Origin: Lumbricus rubellus
Taxonomy: Eukaryota; Annelida; Clitellata; Crassiclitellata; Lumbricidae
Direction of reading: 5' to 3'
NCBI GenBank assembly: GCA_945859605.1
Contig: OX243827.1
Location: 1,723,295-1,787,294 of the forward strand
DNA length: 64,000 bases
Both the position numbers and the translations under genes were made by a program. Within the stretch, counting starts at the first letter, position 1. Every line of letters starts with the position of its first letter. Below the pieces are notes generated by a model, which was not told where the DNA came from, did not search any database, and worked only from the letters and a program-made list of their open reading frames with translations. This document shows, piece after piece, positions 38,198 to 49,670 of this stretch.

Positions 38198-41049
38198 TAA
38201 GGTGGAGTGAATACAATGGTGAAAAATTTAATGTCAGAATTTAAAAATGCCCTGGTGTGCAAAAGGTGTATTATGATATGGTTAGTTGTTCTGCAAAATA
38301 TGTTGATCCTATTCCTTTTCTAAGAGGTGCCCCAACGATGAAGCAAATCGAACGTTTTTGACAAAATTTGCAATTTTTCGTTAAAATGTGCTTTTAGCCA
38401 TGGGCAACTTTGGACAACAAACCATTGTTGCAATGCTGTATAATGATGACAGAATTAACTATCATATTCCGTATTATAAAATACACCTTAATTTAATAGG
38501 TTTCTCGTAAGTCAAAATTATGCAAAACTCTAATTTAGTGTTAGGAGTTTTCATTATTTTTTCATGCTATTCCTGCCCGAATGACTCCATTTGTTGAAGA
38601 CTAGCCATTGACCTTTGCTCAAGCTTCTGCAACATGGCGTGTGCATCGCTTTGTCGCTTGGATGTGGCATGAAACTGGACTATTTTATGCAGGCCTACCT
38701 CTGCAATAGGCCTATGCCTATTGCTAGATTTTACACAATTTGCTACATCCTTGTTTGCAACACGTTTCGTGAGAGGTGGCTCATATCGTTCTATTATTTG
38801 CCATTCGACTTGATCAATATAATATCTTCAGGATGAAAGTTGAAAATGCGTAGCTTAGGCCTACTCGAAATTTCATGATTTTTTTAATGATGCTTTTTTA
38901 ACTCTTGCAGCAAGAATTTGCATGCTAGTTTGCGGATATGAGGTCTTTCGTTGGACAATCATTGCAAGTTGTACATTTTCTGCATGGCGAAATATCCATT
39001 TAATTGAATAGCTTGCCACAATGTCTCGTAAATTATGTTGCAGTGTCTTGAATATTTTATTATCCTCCGTAGGTGCTTGGAACCTTCACTGCATGCTGAC
39101 TTTGTCTTAATACGAAACCAGGATTGGATTATCACTTGGACTTTCAGTTCCTGTAATCTCAAAATTATATTTGCTGTTATCAACCCCCTTGAATGGCAAA
39201 CAGCAGCTGGCTTTTGAAAGTAGAGATCTAACTATAGATCTGGTGAGCAAATTCCACATGATGCAGCTCTGCATAATTTATAAATTATATTGCACAATGT
39301 AGCCTAATTAATAAATTATGCAAAGCTGTATCATTGTGGCATTTGATATGGAAGGATTCAAATTAAGTACCGATCAGCAATATTAAATATTGCTGATAGG
39401 TAGGCTACTTAATTTGATTCCTTCCATAATGTTGGACCTTGTGTTCCACCATTTAGCTTTTGAATTAGATGTCACAGGGTTTATTAATTTTGTTGGCATG
39501 CAACATAGGCTACAGATAAACCAATGTAACGGTCTACCAAGTTGTACTTCCAAAAGACTCATGATCCCATCAACTGCACCAGTCTTGACATTAGTTCAGT
39601 CACAACCAATGACAACTAAATCTTCAGTTGCTTTTATTATCTAACAAACGCTTAGTGATACCTGCATGAATATTTTTAGATGATTGACTCTCCGGAGTAA
39701 CATGACCCAGATATTGTAAATTCCGTTCAAGCACAAGTGCTGTAGGCCTAGGCCTATGTGATCTTCAGAAATGATTTTTAAGATAGCCTCCGATTTCTTG
39801 CCATTTTTCATTTGCAATCTGGTCCTATCTTCGTCGTCTGATTCTTTGTTGTTTAACACTGTGATGATTACCTGCTGAAGAATTTGATTCCCTGTTTGGC
39901 TTGACTTTCTGAGTCAAAGTAACTGAAAATATCAGGTTGTTCTTGAGCGAAGGAAAGCTTAAGACAATTTACTGCTGTAAGCTTAGGCCTATAGCCTTCT
40001 CTATTTTGTTGCATTTCCTCTTTTCTTTTCATAGAGTCAGTAATTTTTAAATTGATACTTATAATCATCATTGCTCTTGTTTGCCCTTGATCAATATGAA
40101 ATTTTCGTTCTGCCATTTGAACTTTTTTATTTATTGCACAAGTGCAATTATTTATTTCCATATAGGGCCTAATTATTACAATAGGCCTAGGCTACATGCC
40201 ATAATATCAAATATTTGAACTTCAGATGGCTTCGCAAATTCTTCAAATTCAGATATGTATTTCTGGTCATAATTTCGCAATTTATATGGCTTCAGCAAGT
40301 TTCTATACTTGTTATAGAACTCTTGTCCACTATATTTTGATGAGATAGAGTGATAGACCTATAATATTATTGGTTTCGAAGACTTCGACCACAAACCTGC
40401 TATTCGCAGTGTGATCGTGGTTGCTACTTGCTGCAAACTTTGGTTCCTTTGAAGTCGGAGTAACTTTTACCAAACATTTATAAGATAATATCGAGAAATT
40501 AATTTTTTTTGAAAGATTTTAATAGAAATCTTAATAGGCCTAATTGAAATTTAGGTTTTATTTTAAATTTAAATTTTATTTCAATCACAACCATTTCAAT
40601 TGAAATTATAGATTAAAACGCTCGAGAAAGTATAAAAAATTTCAAACTTAGGGCCTAAGCATGTTTAGAGTGCCCAAAAATGGCAACATATGTCATTATT
40701 TAAGCATTAGACAAATATCAGCAAAAATAATGTAAATGTAGATTTTTATTATCTCTGCAATCACTTAAATATGGCAGTAAAATGAGTTTGGACAGGGGTT
40801 CTCTTTAAAAGCGTTATTCTTAGTTTAAAACTTGCTTTGCAATATGGTTAAGAGGTTGACAAAATTATTAGGAAAAACGAAAAATTTCGATTTTTTACAA
40901 ATTATGGCAAATTTATGATATTTTTGGGGCACCTCTTAAAGAAGGAATAAAAAATTGTAGAAATTCATATGAACTTCTTAGACCATAATGCAACTTTCCC
41001 GCACCAGGGCATTTTGAAATTCAAAAAATAATTTTTTCACTCCACCTTA
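38198..41049 (-). mobile_element. TIR DNA transposon 1, decayed, 8-bp target duplication
   Basis: A 2,852-bp element with ends TAAGGTGGAGTGAA...TTCACTCCACCTTA. Similarity continues inward for about 140 bases (ATGCCCTGGTG, TTCTAAGAGGTGCCCC and the inverse). A perfect 8-bp duplication GCGTACAT flanks it (38190-38197 and 41050-41057). The minus strand carries relic coding sequence (separate entry). The termini do not match Tc1, piggyBac or canonical hAT ends as I know them, so the superfamily is left open. Confidence 0.9.
39440..40161 (-). pseudogene. Relic coding region of transposon 1 (uncharacterised family)
   Basis: Minus-strand reading gives YLGHVTPESQSSKNIH. After a frame change it gives VVIGCD-stop-TNVKTG, then MSLLEVQLGRPLHWFICSL, then LHANK in another frame. 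The stop is a TGA at 39596-39598 where the family has Gly (CDGTNVNTG). I recognise this from memory as an uncharacterised multi-copy metazoan family (GHVTP...CDGTNVNTG...LE..L.RPLQW..C.LHANELPLRHL). ORFs at 39641-39859 and 39868-40161 probably belong to the same gene. Its place inside a TIR element with target duplication suggests a transposase; that is inference. Confidence 0.6.
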
Positions 41050-41057
41050 GCGTACAT

Positions 41058-41235
41058 GCACCCTTTTGATTGTGCCCTTTAAACATGCACCCTTTGATTT
41101 TACCCTTTCGATCATGAGGCCTAAAAACAATGCACTTTATTGATTTTCACCCTTTTGATTGCACCCTTTTGGTTGCGCCCTCTTGAAATACGCCCTGTTC
41201 ATAGTGAGCCAACATAAATATATCAACATAATAAT
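41058..41235. repeat. CACCCTTTTGATTG word array
   Basis: Seven or so variants of a word (GCACCCTTTTGATTGTGCCC, GCACCCTTTGATTTTACCC, TTCACCCTTTTGATTGCACC). This is the same style of terminal word array as in the foldback-like elements. No inverted partner found in the window. Confidence 0.65.
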
Positions 41236-41706
41236 AATAATAATTAGTGTGGTCCACAGACCCATGAGGAAAAATAAAGTTTGACAAATTCGTGACGGTA
41301 CCCTTTTATTCTGTTATGTATTATGTGTCAATGATTCCTACCAAATTTTGTTGAAATTGCTCAAAGTTTAGAGGTCGCGCGACAAGGTGATATATATTAC
41401 AGCACCCCGACTGTACACTACGTCAACATTCGTCTGTGATTTAGTGATAAAGGTTGTTATACACGCATTGCGAACCTCAGTCTGTAGAGAGAAGCTGATG
41501 TTATTATTCTTTTAATGAAATACTTTTAAAAAATAAGGGTATGCACGGCCTTTGGGTCATTTTTAAATAGTAAGAGGGAAGGGGTAAATTTACGGATATA
41601 GCTGTTTCTAAGTTGATAGAAATGCTTTCGATGGATGGGATGATCCCTTCTGGTAATAGGCCTACTGCAAAGCAGCTTATTTGATAGATTGCCATTATAC
41701 TACTGG

Positions 41707-42083
41707 CACGGACGGAGACTTATGGCCCTATGGGTCCACCAATGTTTGTGCTGGGGGACCGTTCCGACCCCCCGACACCAAACACATGCTCATATCTCTC
41801 AACAGTTCAGTTATACAGGCTACCAAAAATAGCATCGGAAATTTCGACAGTGTTAGTATAATATCGGTAAATCTGTTAAAATATAATTAGGGTAGAAAAA
41901 AGGTCATCTTCCATTTTGGTTGGAAAAATAGTATATTTTCATTAGATTTCGACAAAGCGACTAAAAGAGGGCGTCAGAAAAATGTGATCGATGAAAATAT
42001 CGTCAACGACATCTCTCGGCGATCGTCCTTCGGCCGCTCATTCGTCCCACCCCTCAACTGCTGGACCAAATCTTCGCCTATGG
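41707..42083. mobile_element. Nested MITE with CTACTGG duplication
   Basis: A 377-bp insert flanked by CTACTGG (41700-41706 and 42084-42090). Imperfect inverted ends are CACGGACGGAGACTT and AAATCTTCGCCTATGG. Internal words (AAAAGGTCAT, GGAAAAATAGTATATTTT) also occur in the 844-1187 element, so they may be distant relatives. Confidence 0.65.
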
Positions 42084-42254
42084 CTACTGGTATCAAAGAT
42101 ACATGTATAAACTATGAAGTGAATTAATTACTCGGAGTGCAAAGGTTAAATCATGACACAGGCGAAAAACGAGACAAGTTGTTGTGATTCTGCAGAAAGA
42201 TTGTGGCTATAGAGTAGGCTATAGACAGAGTCAAAGTGATGTAGCGGCTGTAGC

Positions 42255-42780
42255 CTACTTCGACATTACAGCATTAAGCTCAGATACTATTCTGAGAAAG
42301 ACCTACTGTATTTTGCTTGTCAGCATCATGTGATGTATGGTCATGATTTCAAACAGTCATTTGCACCATCAACAAGTGGCCCATCAGACATCACACTGTT
42401 AAAAGTAGGTCTCTGAGGGCTCGCCATTTGTGGATGCTGTTGCAAGTCACCTCCAGACAACAATTCAGGATCCGAAATGTAAAAATATTCTGGCAGCACA
42501 CATCAACTCAGACTTGATCCAAATTAATTCGTCAAAAATTATTAATTTAGCAAGCAGCATTGAGAAGACTACCACGGAATGCTTCAACTCACTGTTGCCT
42601 TTCTTAGTAAAATTCCATCACGTTGAATCCGATCTATGGCACCCGGGGCAGTACATGAGGTCAGATGGATGGCAGAGATATTGTATTTAATCAGAGTCTT
42701 GATGTTCAAGGAACAATTCCTTTTTACAGACCAGAAAAAATGTCAGTTAGAGACATAAAATTGTTTCCTAGTTTGGCATG
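42255..42780 (+). pseudogene. Relic coding region of transposon 2 (same broad family)
   Basis: One plus-strand frame reads RYYSEKDLLYFACQHHVM, then STSGPSDITLLK. After stops it reads PGAVHEVRWMAEILYLIRVL and MFKEQFLFTDQKK. From memory this matches an uncharacterised multi-copy family with ...LLWLACRHHI.EL......GPS.GPEI.LFKRF... and ...PGA.H.ARWMAK.IY.LKI.LF..QF.LT. The W..C.HH..E..L...GP pattern parallels that of transposon 1, so I infer one superfamily. ORFs at 42430-42690 and 42665-42982 are other-frame shadows of it. Confidence 0.6.
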
Positions 42781-43609
42781 CACAGAAGCATATGTCTTGT
42801 CCAAACACGATAACAACACCATCCAGCGACCTTCGAATTCTGAAGTCTATCTTCAGGTACAAAGCGTTCAAACAAATGTGTCATTTCTGCAGCAACCACC
42901 AAAGCTCTTTCTGAGGATTCGTAATAATTTTGGGGGCGGTGAAACCTTTGAACTTCCTACAGGTAGTAGAACCGCCATGTGAGTTCCTAATTGATGTTGA
43001 TACTGAATAATTGAAACAAAATTGGGATTGTCAGAAGGCAAAACAGTGCACAAAGAATGTCAGCCTGTCGGGTCTGTAAACGTCAATGCCGAGAGGGGGT
43101 TGTTCAACTCATTCAAGAAAACAAATCATCCATCTCTAAAAATGAAGGGTAGAAAAATCTAATGCAGGTTGTATCTGAGCGCAGAGCTCATTTCCTTGAC
43201 ACAATGAAGTATGCGTTAGGCATTCTGCTGAGACTCCAACAATCGAAAACTCTATGTTCAGCATTATGGCTGCCATTGCCATAATTTTTTAATTATTTTA
43301 TGACTAAATTAGTAACTTTATATCAGCAATCAGTAGATCTATATGCCACTCAATCTCTTATGAGGTCTACAATGATCAGTTTATTTTTAAAATCTAAATT
43401 ATAAAAGAGTCCTTGTCCATATACTTTAAATGCTATCATTTGCTTATTCTTCGGCATGGTGGAAAGTCCGGAACATTGCGCGACCACTAAATATCTATCT
43501 AGCGGGCTGAAATTTTACACTTATTCACTAATAAGGCAAGGTAACAGAATGAGAGGGTACCGTCAAATAAATTTGAAAAATAATTTTTGTGGACCACACT
43601 AATAATAAT

Positions 43610-44290
43610 ATTAAAAAGGATTAAGCCACCAAGTTAGGTCTACTATGCGAGCAAACAGAAAATAAATAAGGTTGCCACAAGTCCATGACAATGCTAAAAA
43701 ATTAAGCAACAACCGTATGGTGCAATCTACATGTATGTAGTGCTCTCCAATATAATTAGCCACCAATTGACAGGAGACATGAACAAAGAAGGAATAACAG
43801 TAAATTGGAACATCAATATAAAACGGTGGTAACTAATTATCAGTGTGTTGTGTGGTATTTATCAGATTTCCTTAGTAAAGTAGCAAATGGATAGATGCTA
43901 CAGCGGGTGACTGCCACATGTCGGCATGCGTGTAGTTATATTCAAAACTTAACAATTGTTCACATAATTATTATTATTCAAAGAATGCAATTTATTACAG
44001 TATCCACGATTGCTAGATACCTGTACAGATTTCTAAAGAATACTCAGAAAATTTTCGGTGTCGCAATGAAAAATGAAGTAGTTTGAGATTGGATATACCA
44101 AGTACTTATACATAGGTCAATGTGAATAATCAGCAGAAGCAAAACAGCTGATGACAACAATTTTTTAGAATTAAAATGATATCCATTACGAATGTGTCCG
44201 TATGTGTGATTATCAGCACTACAACACGACATCCCAATCAAGTGTCTCCATCTTTCCTCAACTTCAACTGCATAAATCCATTGAGAATTG
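43610..44290. other. No gene recognised
   Basis: AT-rich sequence between transposon 2 and the zinc-finger pseudogene. No motif-bearing ORF and no repeat recognised. Confidence 0.45.
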
Positions 44291-44294
44291 CAGA

Positions 44295-45600
44295 TCACCA
44301 GATGTCAATAAACAAGTCGTCAGGTGGAGAAAAGCGATGAGAAGAACAATGCTGGAGAAATTCCTTCTCAATTTCAAACATATCATCACATATACCACAT
44401 CCAAAAGACATTACCAAAACCAGTTTTGTGTCACCAGTCGATTTGACAATGTTGTCAGTGAGAAGAGTTTCATCTGGACTATATGCTGGAAGAGGACTTG
44501 TCATTTCATTGCAATCATGACGCACGTTTCTTGACAAGTGTTCTTGTGGAACATTATCGGCTCCTGCATTTCTTAAGGTTAGGAATGGAACATGTAGATC
44601 AACATTTGATTCATTTTCCACTCTATGATCCTGTGGCTGCATTCCTGTATGAACGTTAAGCTGCTTAGTTGAAGAACTGTCCATGTGACAAGGTTTGCTG
44701 CAAGTGTGTTGCTTCTTATTCACATGAGATCTTCTATGTTGCTTTAAACTCCCATGAGACCTCAATCCTTTATTACAAACCTAGCATATGTATACATATG
44801 GTTTAAATCCAGTATGCGTTCTCAGGTGTCGTTTAAGATCACTGTAAGAAGTAAATAATTTCTCACATAACTGACACTTGTGCGGTTTCTCTCCAGTATG
44901 GGCTATCATGTGGCTTTTCAAATAACAACCTTGGGCAAATGATTTATGACAAAGCTCACATTTGTATGGTTTATCTCCATTATGGGTTGTCATGTGGCTT
45001 TTCAGATGGCCGCTTTGAGAAAATAATTTCTGACATAACTGACATTTGTGTGGCTTCTCACCAGAGTGGGTTCTCATATGTGAATTCATATTACTGCGGA
45101 AAGTAAATAATTTCTGACATAACAGACATTTGTATGGCTTCTCTCCAATATGGTATCTCATGTGTAATTTCAGATGGCCATTGTGGGTAAATGATTTCTG
45201 ACATAACTTGCATTTATAGGGTTTCTCTCCAGTATGGAATCTCATGTGCATTTTCAGACTACCGTTTTGAGTAAATAATTTCTGACATAACTGACATTTG
45301 TATGGTTTCTCTCCAGTATGGGTTCTCATGTGCATTTTCAGACTACCATTTTGAGTAAATAATTTCTGACATAACTGACATGTGTATGGTTTCACTCCAG
45401 TATGGGCTCTTAGATGTGTTTTCAGATTGCCACTATGAGTAAATGATTTTTGACAAACCTGACACTTGTATGGTTTCTCTCCATTTCTTCAGATCACCTT
45501 GAGAACACGACTTCTGACATAACTCCATTGTGCATGGTTTCTTAGCAGTCGCTTCAGTTCACCTTGACCTTAAGATGTTCTCAGGCTTTGCATTTACATT
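44295..45600 (-). pseudogene. C2H2 zinc-finger pseudogene, paralogue of 2404-3621
   Basis: The main frame (44781-45480) encodes about eight C2H2 fingers with TGEKPYKC linkers. It is stopped by TAG at 44781-44783, exactly between the two cysteines of the next finger (C-stop-V-C). The same frame then continues without shift through NKGLRSHGSLKQHRRSH to a C-terminal finger GCGICDDMFEIEKEFLQHC at 44295-44410. That finger is the hallmark of the 405-residue gene at 2404. Upstream, near 45480-45540, a finger (CTMELCQKSCSQGDLKK) is fused out of frame to the next linker, and an in-frame TGA precedes it. Two independent lesions argue for a pseudogene. A module copy lies at 48060-48150. Confidence 0.82.
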
Positions 45601-46380
45601 TGTTGTGTGGCCCTCTGTTATTCTGTTATTTTTTGTGAACCGCTTCATATTCAACTTAACCTGATGTATGTGGATTGATGTCTCCTCGTCTTGGTGGAAT
45701 TTTTGATCCTTCACATTAACCTTTGCAGGAATTAAGTTTGTAAATGAGCCAGCCGAGTCTTAGCGGGTCTTTTAGACCTTTGTCGGCTGACTCATTGACC
45801 TGCACTGATATTAAATTCATAACAATTTTCTTGTTGAAATTTTCTTGTTGTTAATGTCTTTTACTGTTATGTGAATATTGATGTAACTTGCAAGTCAATA
45901 AATGAATAAAACAAAAAACAAACAAACAAACACCACTGTGATTAAATCATTTCTGATATCACTAGAATTTAATAATTGCTCATAAGTATGCCTTATCATA
46001 AGAGCTGTGAGAATTTTCACTTGAGCATATTTATGAAGTTTTTGACAAAAACAGTCTCTTATGTGGCCTTTTGAATCACCAGAATGTGCAATGATCCTTC
46101 AGAGTTTTATGTCTTTTTTGGTCTGTGTATTTTCCGTATGAGAGCAGACAGATCTGTAGAGACTTTCAGATTTGGTTGATGCAAGCGCAACTTTCACATT
46201 TTTCATTTATCAGTAACAATGCTTTTGCAATAAATTAAGAACTCGTCAAAAGAGAAAACAATTAACCCTTGGGACCAAACACGGAAGACATCAATTTCTG
46301 CAGAAAACAATGTACTCTATTGTTCTCCTTTAGTAGTAGTGTTGGCTGACCAATCTAGTGTTGCCTTTGATGAAGATCAA
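45601..46380. other. LINE-like 3' tail and unrecognised flank
   Basis: 45780-45935 (plus strand) ends GTCAATAAATGAATAAAACA followed by (CAAA)n, the usual look of a LINE 3' end with a poly(A)-signal-like AATAAA. The rest shows no recognised feature. Confidence 0.5.
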
Positions 46381-46748
46381 TCAGATGTAGGCTTTTAATA
46401 TCAAAATGACCGAAACTGAGTCTTCTAACATAAAGCTTTTCGTCTGCATGCACTTCCTAAAAGAACTTCCGGCATCTAACACAAAAAACAGGAACACATC
46501 ATTAAAAGTTAGATTGATGGCATAAATATTATAATCATCATCATTGTTCAAACCAATGGCTAATTTTATAATGGGGTCGGACTGGTTTATGAATGAACAG
46601 GCAATAGAAGGCAGGATTTTGATAAATATTTCATTTCCCAATTATGTTCATAAATAACTTTAATGTCTTCAATGCCACACATGACTTCGGTATGTAAGAG
46701 ATGCCCATGATAACTTACATCAATCCAGCTTCCATTTAAAGAAAAATG
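46381..46748. other. Diverged flank resembling 3770-4000
   Basis: Scattered words such as CACTTCCTAAAAGAACTTCC occur here and near 3870-3900, fitting a paralogous 5' flank of the two related zinc-finger loci. No gene seen; the minus-strand ORF at 46381-46641 has no motif. Confidence 0.35.
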
Positions 46749-47440
46749 GGCAATCCTGGGAATGGCGGTCGTAAATTATAAACGGCGGTCGTAAATTATA
46801 AAATTACATAAATCGATAGGCTATCTCCTGAGAAGGCTTTAAACATGATGTGTGGTGAAATAGAAGCTGGATAAATGGCATTCCATCTTAAATGGAAGCT
46901 GGATGCATGCTGAAATACATCACTGAAATCAACAATCCAGTTTCCATTTCTCAAGTTATATTTCGTCAATCCAGTTTCTATTTCACCTATACCTTAGGAA
47001 CCTTCATCCAGCATCCGTTTCGCAAGCGTTTTAAGTAATCCATCTTCCATTTAACTTATTATGTCCATCATCCAGGTTCTATTTATCAACCGTTCAATAC
47101 ATCAATCCAGCTTCTATTTCACATCTAAAAATACCTTCATCCAGCTTCTATTTCAGATATAAAAATACTTTCATCCAGCTTATATTTCAATTGGGTTTTT
47201 TCGTCAATCCACCTTCATTTCACCTGTAAAAGGTCTTCATCCAGCTTCCATTTCTCAAGTGCTTTCTTGTTATTCCGACTTCTATTTCGGTGGACCAGCT
47301 GGTCGTTTTATAAGTGTGGAGTGCAAAAGAAACCGTTTCTATGCGCCCATCCAATACACTGCACTAAAAACAGTGTTTCGGAATTTACGACCGCCGTTCC
47401 CAGTGTTTCGAAATTTACGACCGCCGTTCCCAGGATTGCC
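46749..47440. mobile_element. TIR element with GGCGGTCGTAAATT word ends
   Basis: A 692-bp element with ends GGCAATCCTGGGAA and TTCCCAGGATTGCC. In each arm the word GGCGGTCGTAAATT occurs twice. The flanks GAAAAATG and GAAAAATC match at 7 of 8 bases, so an 8-bp target duplication is likely. The interior is a GAAGCTGGAT module array, mostly inverted (AATCCAGCTTCTATTTCAC). It ends in TATTTCGGTGGACCAGCTGG, the terminal word of the ACAACTCGTC family, so one family seems nested in the other. Confidence 0.85.
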
Positions 47441-47589
47441 GAAAAATCCTCGGTAATCTTCTTGTTTAGAGTCCGAAAATATTTCAATGGTTTCAATGGT
47501 AGCATCCGATAATATGTACTCTGGGTTTAAATGATCGTTTCACCTCAGCGTCCGAAAATATTGATGTCAATCGCGTCATTCGATAGATA

Positions 47590-47900
47590 ACAATTATTTC
47601 TCGTCAATCCAGCTCCAGTTAGGCAAGAACATTTTCTTCAATCCAGCTTCAATCTCAGCAGAATGACTGCACTAACCCTAAAACTAACCCTAACCGACTG
47701 TCACGACGCCTAACCTGAGCCCTAACCGACCCTCACGCGCTAAATCCCTCTTCTATTTCGTCAGGAAATATTTTTCATCGAATTTATAGATTTTAAACGG
47801 CTACCAAATGCTCTTTCTTCAATCTGAAATTCTTATATAATAATGAATATTTACAGTAATCCAACTTCTATTTATGCAAGAATCTTCTACGCAAAGCTAC
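47590..47900. repeat. Loose module array with telomere-like segment
   Basis: GTCAATCCAGCTCCAGTTAG and similar inverted modules flank a stretch at 47670-47755 with CTAACCCTAAAACTAACCC and CCTAACC units. Boundaries are unclear. Confidence 0.55.
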
Positions 47901-48054
47901 ACGACCATTTCCCCTCTTTCTGACTTCCACCCAGTTGATTGAATTGTTATGATTTTTTGGTAGACGTTTTGCCTACCTAACCATGTTTGGATCTGAAAAT
48001 ATAAATTCCCCATAACCAAAAGTCATAATAAAACTATGATCAGGATTTTCACGC

Positions 48055-48150
48055 ATTGAATACAAAATGGCGAGCGATGTGTTTTGCTCTAGTGGGACGA
48101 AGCTGGAGATTGTGAAAGGAAGCTTACGCTCTGTCATCTAGCGATTGGAT
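48055..48150 (-). promoter_or_regulatory. Conserved upstream module of the zinc-finger pseudogene
   Basis: ACAAAATGGCGAGCGATGTG near 48063 and CTGTCATCTAGCGATTGG near 48132, 68 bases apart. The first word is closest to the copy at 4985-5085, which sits upstream of the paralogous gene. A further partial copy (AGTCATCTAGCGAATAG) is at about 58010. Confidence 0.45.
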
Positions 48151-48173
48151 TTAAATGTTCTGATGCAACAAAC

Positions 48174-48842
48174 GGTTCCACGACAACTGGTCCACCGACA
48201 ACTCGTCCAACGACAACTCGTCCACGGACAACTGGTCCACCGACAACTCGTTCACTGAAATAGAAGCCGGATTATTGAGAAAACGCTTGGGGAGTAGAAG
48301 CTAGATTAAGGTTTTTACAGGTGAAATAGAAGCTGAGAAATCGAAGCTGGATGATAGTTTTTAGAGGTGAAATGGAGGTCGGATTGATGAAAAAACGCAA
48401 GAGAAATGGAATCTGGATGATGGTTCCCTCGCAGGTGAAATAGAAGCTGGATTGACGAAAATAACGCATGATAAATAAAAGCTGGGTGAAGGTTTTCTAG
48501 ATCTGAAATGGAAGCTGGATTGATAAGAAAACCGGTTAAGTAATGGAAGCTGGATGAGGGTATTTTTAGATTTGAAATAGAATCTGGATTGACTAAAATA
48601 ACAGGCGAAAAATAGAAGCTGGATGAAGGTATTTTTAGATTTGAAGCAGAATTGGGTGCATGTTGAAATACATGAATGAAAATCATCAATCCAGCTTCCA
48701 TTTAAGCAAAAAAAAACATTTTCGTAAATCCAGCTTCAATTTCATCGATACTATTCGTCAGTAGACCAGTTGTCGTTAGACCAATTGTCCGGAGACGAGT
48801 TGTCGTTAGACGAGTTGTCGGTAGACCAGTTGTCGTGGAACC
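48174..48842. mobile_element. ACAACTCGTC word-array element, long copy
   Basis: A 669-bp element with termini GGTTCCACGACAACTGGTCC and its inverse CCAGTTGTCGTGGAACC. The left terminus has five word variants and the right about five inverted. The interior has about ten forward GAAGCTGGATTGATGAAAA modules and two inverted ones. It begins 20-odd bases from the upstream module at 48055-48150. No target duplication found. Confidence 0.88.
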
Positions 48843-49027
48843 ATTCAAATGAAGCTCTGTTCTGCTGATTCAAGAAGGAATATTCCTTCAGTGAACCTAC
48901 ATTGTAGGGGTGTCACGACAACTCGTCCACCGACAACTCAGCCTATGGAGAGGCACTGGATTAATATCCGTATCTTCTTAATATCTTGCTATAATTATAA
49001 GCCTATTGCATCGTGCACGAACGGGGT

Positions 49028-49232
49028 CATTCAAGGTGGCCAGGTTAGACGTGCTGGTAAAATGCGAGATTACAAATGAACTGGATAATTAGCCTAAGTT
49101 TGAGCAAATTATACCTACAGAAATAGGCTAATGTCCTAGGTGAAATCTGGGGAAATTGTCCTAGGGGTTTGTCCGAGGGGTTTGTCGGGGGTGGGGGGGG
49201 GGGGGTTGTCCGGGAGTTTGTCCAGAGAGAAA
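49028..49232. mobile_element. Half of a GGACAAAAACCC-family element
   Basis: ATTACAAATGAACTGGATAA and AGCCTAAGTTTGAGCAAATT are the inverse of 24711-24745. They are followed by GGGGTTTGTCC words and a G run (49133-49232), the right terminus of the family. The left half is missing. Confidence 0.7.
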
Positions 49233-49586
49233 TGTTCTACACTCGGATGCGTTGATATCAGTTTAACGAACTAGGTGCCTACTTTAAAAAAGTATGGTCC
49301 ACGTAGGCTATTGTCTACGTTTAATTAGGCCTACACATTTTTTAAATCCGTGAACCTACAAACGTTTTGCCGCCTTGTAGGTTGTCCTGCATGATCCCTA
49401 CGACGAGCCTGTTGTGCCAGATCTGGGATTCAGAGTCGGCACGGGCGTTTCTACGTCCGTCGCGTTTTCACTCAGAAATGTGAGCTAATCTCCACACTGT
49501 ATAATTTAGTCGGTTGAATGTTTTCCGAATTGCATCTTGTCAGACGATTCCCAGCTGCTGCCACAATTATTGGGGGGGGGGGGGGG
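49233..49586. other. No gene recognised
   Basis: No motif-bearing ORF. A G run (about 49572-49585) precedes the tRNA-like sequence. Confidence 0.4.
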
Positions 49587-49670
49587 TCCGTAGCTCAGTT
49601 GAGAGAGCGCTGGTCGTCAAACTGAGTGTCATCCACGCGACCCGGGTTCGAGCCTCACACAGGCATTAGC
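49587..49670 (+). mobile_element. tRNA-like SINE head
   Basis: TCCGTAGCTCAGTTGAGAGAG has a good A box and GGGTTCGAGCC a good B box. The anticodon stem and acceptor stem do not pair properly, so this is more likely a tRNA-derived SINE head or tRNA pseudogene than a tRNA gene. The sequence to about 49870 may be its body. Confidence 0.6.

Larger units (their letters stand above)
41245..43601 (+). mobile_element. TIR DNA transposon 2, decayed, 8-bp target duplication
   Basis: A 2,357-bp element with ends TAGTGTGGTCCACA and TGTGGACCACACTA. Similarity continues inward (GACGGTACCC, ATTCTGTTA, GGTCGCGCRA) for about 100 bases. The flanking ATAATAAT at 41237-41244 and 43602-43609 is a possible 8-bp duplication, but in low-complexity DNA. 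Both this element and transposon 1 begin TA(G/A) with GTGG a few bases in. A MITE is nested at 41707-42083. The plus strand carries a related relic coding region. Confidence 0.82.

Noticed and set aside
42430..42982. Two plus-strand ORFs of 86 and 105 codons as small genes
   Set aside because: They are frames alternating with the relic transposon protein, whose family motifs appear in a different frame.
49587..49670. A functional tRNA gene
   Set aside because: A and B boxes are good but anticodon and acceptor stems do not pair, and the loop has extra bases.
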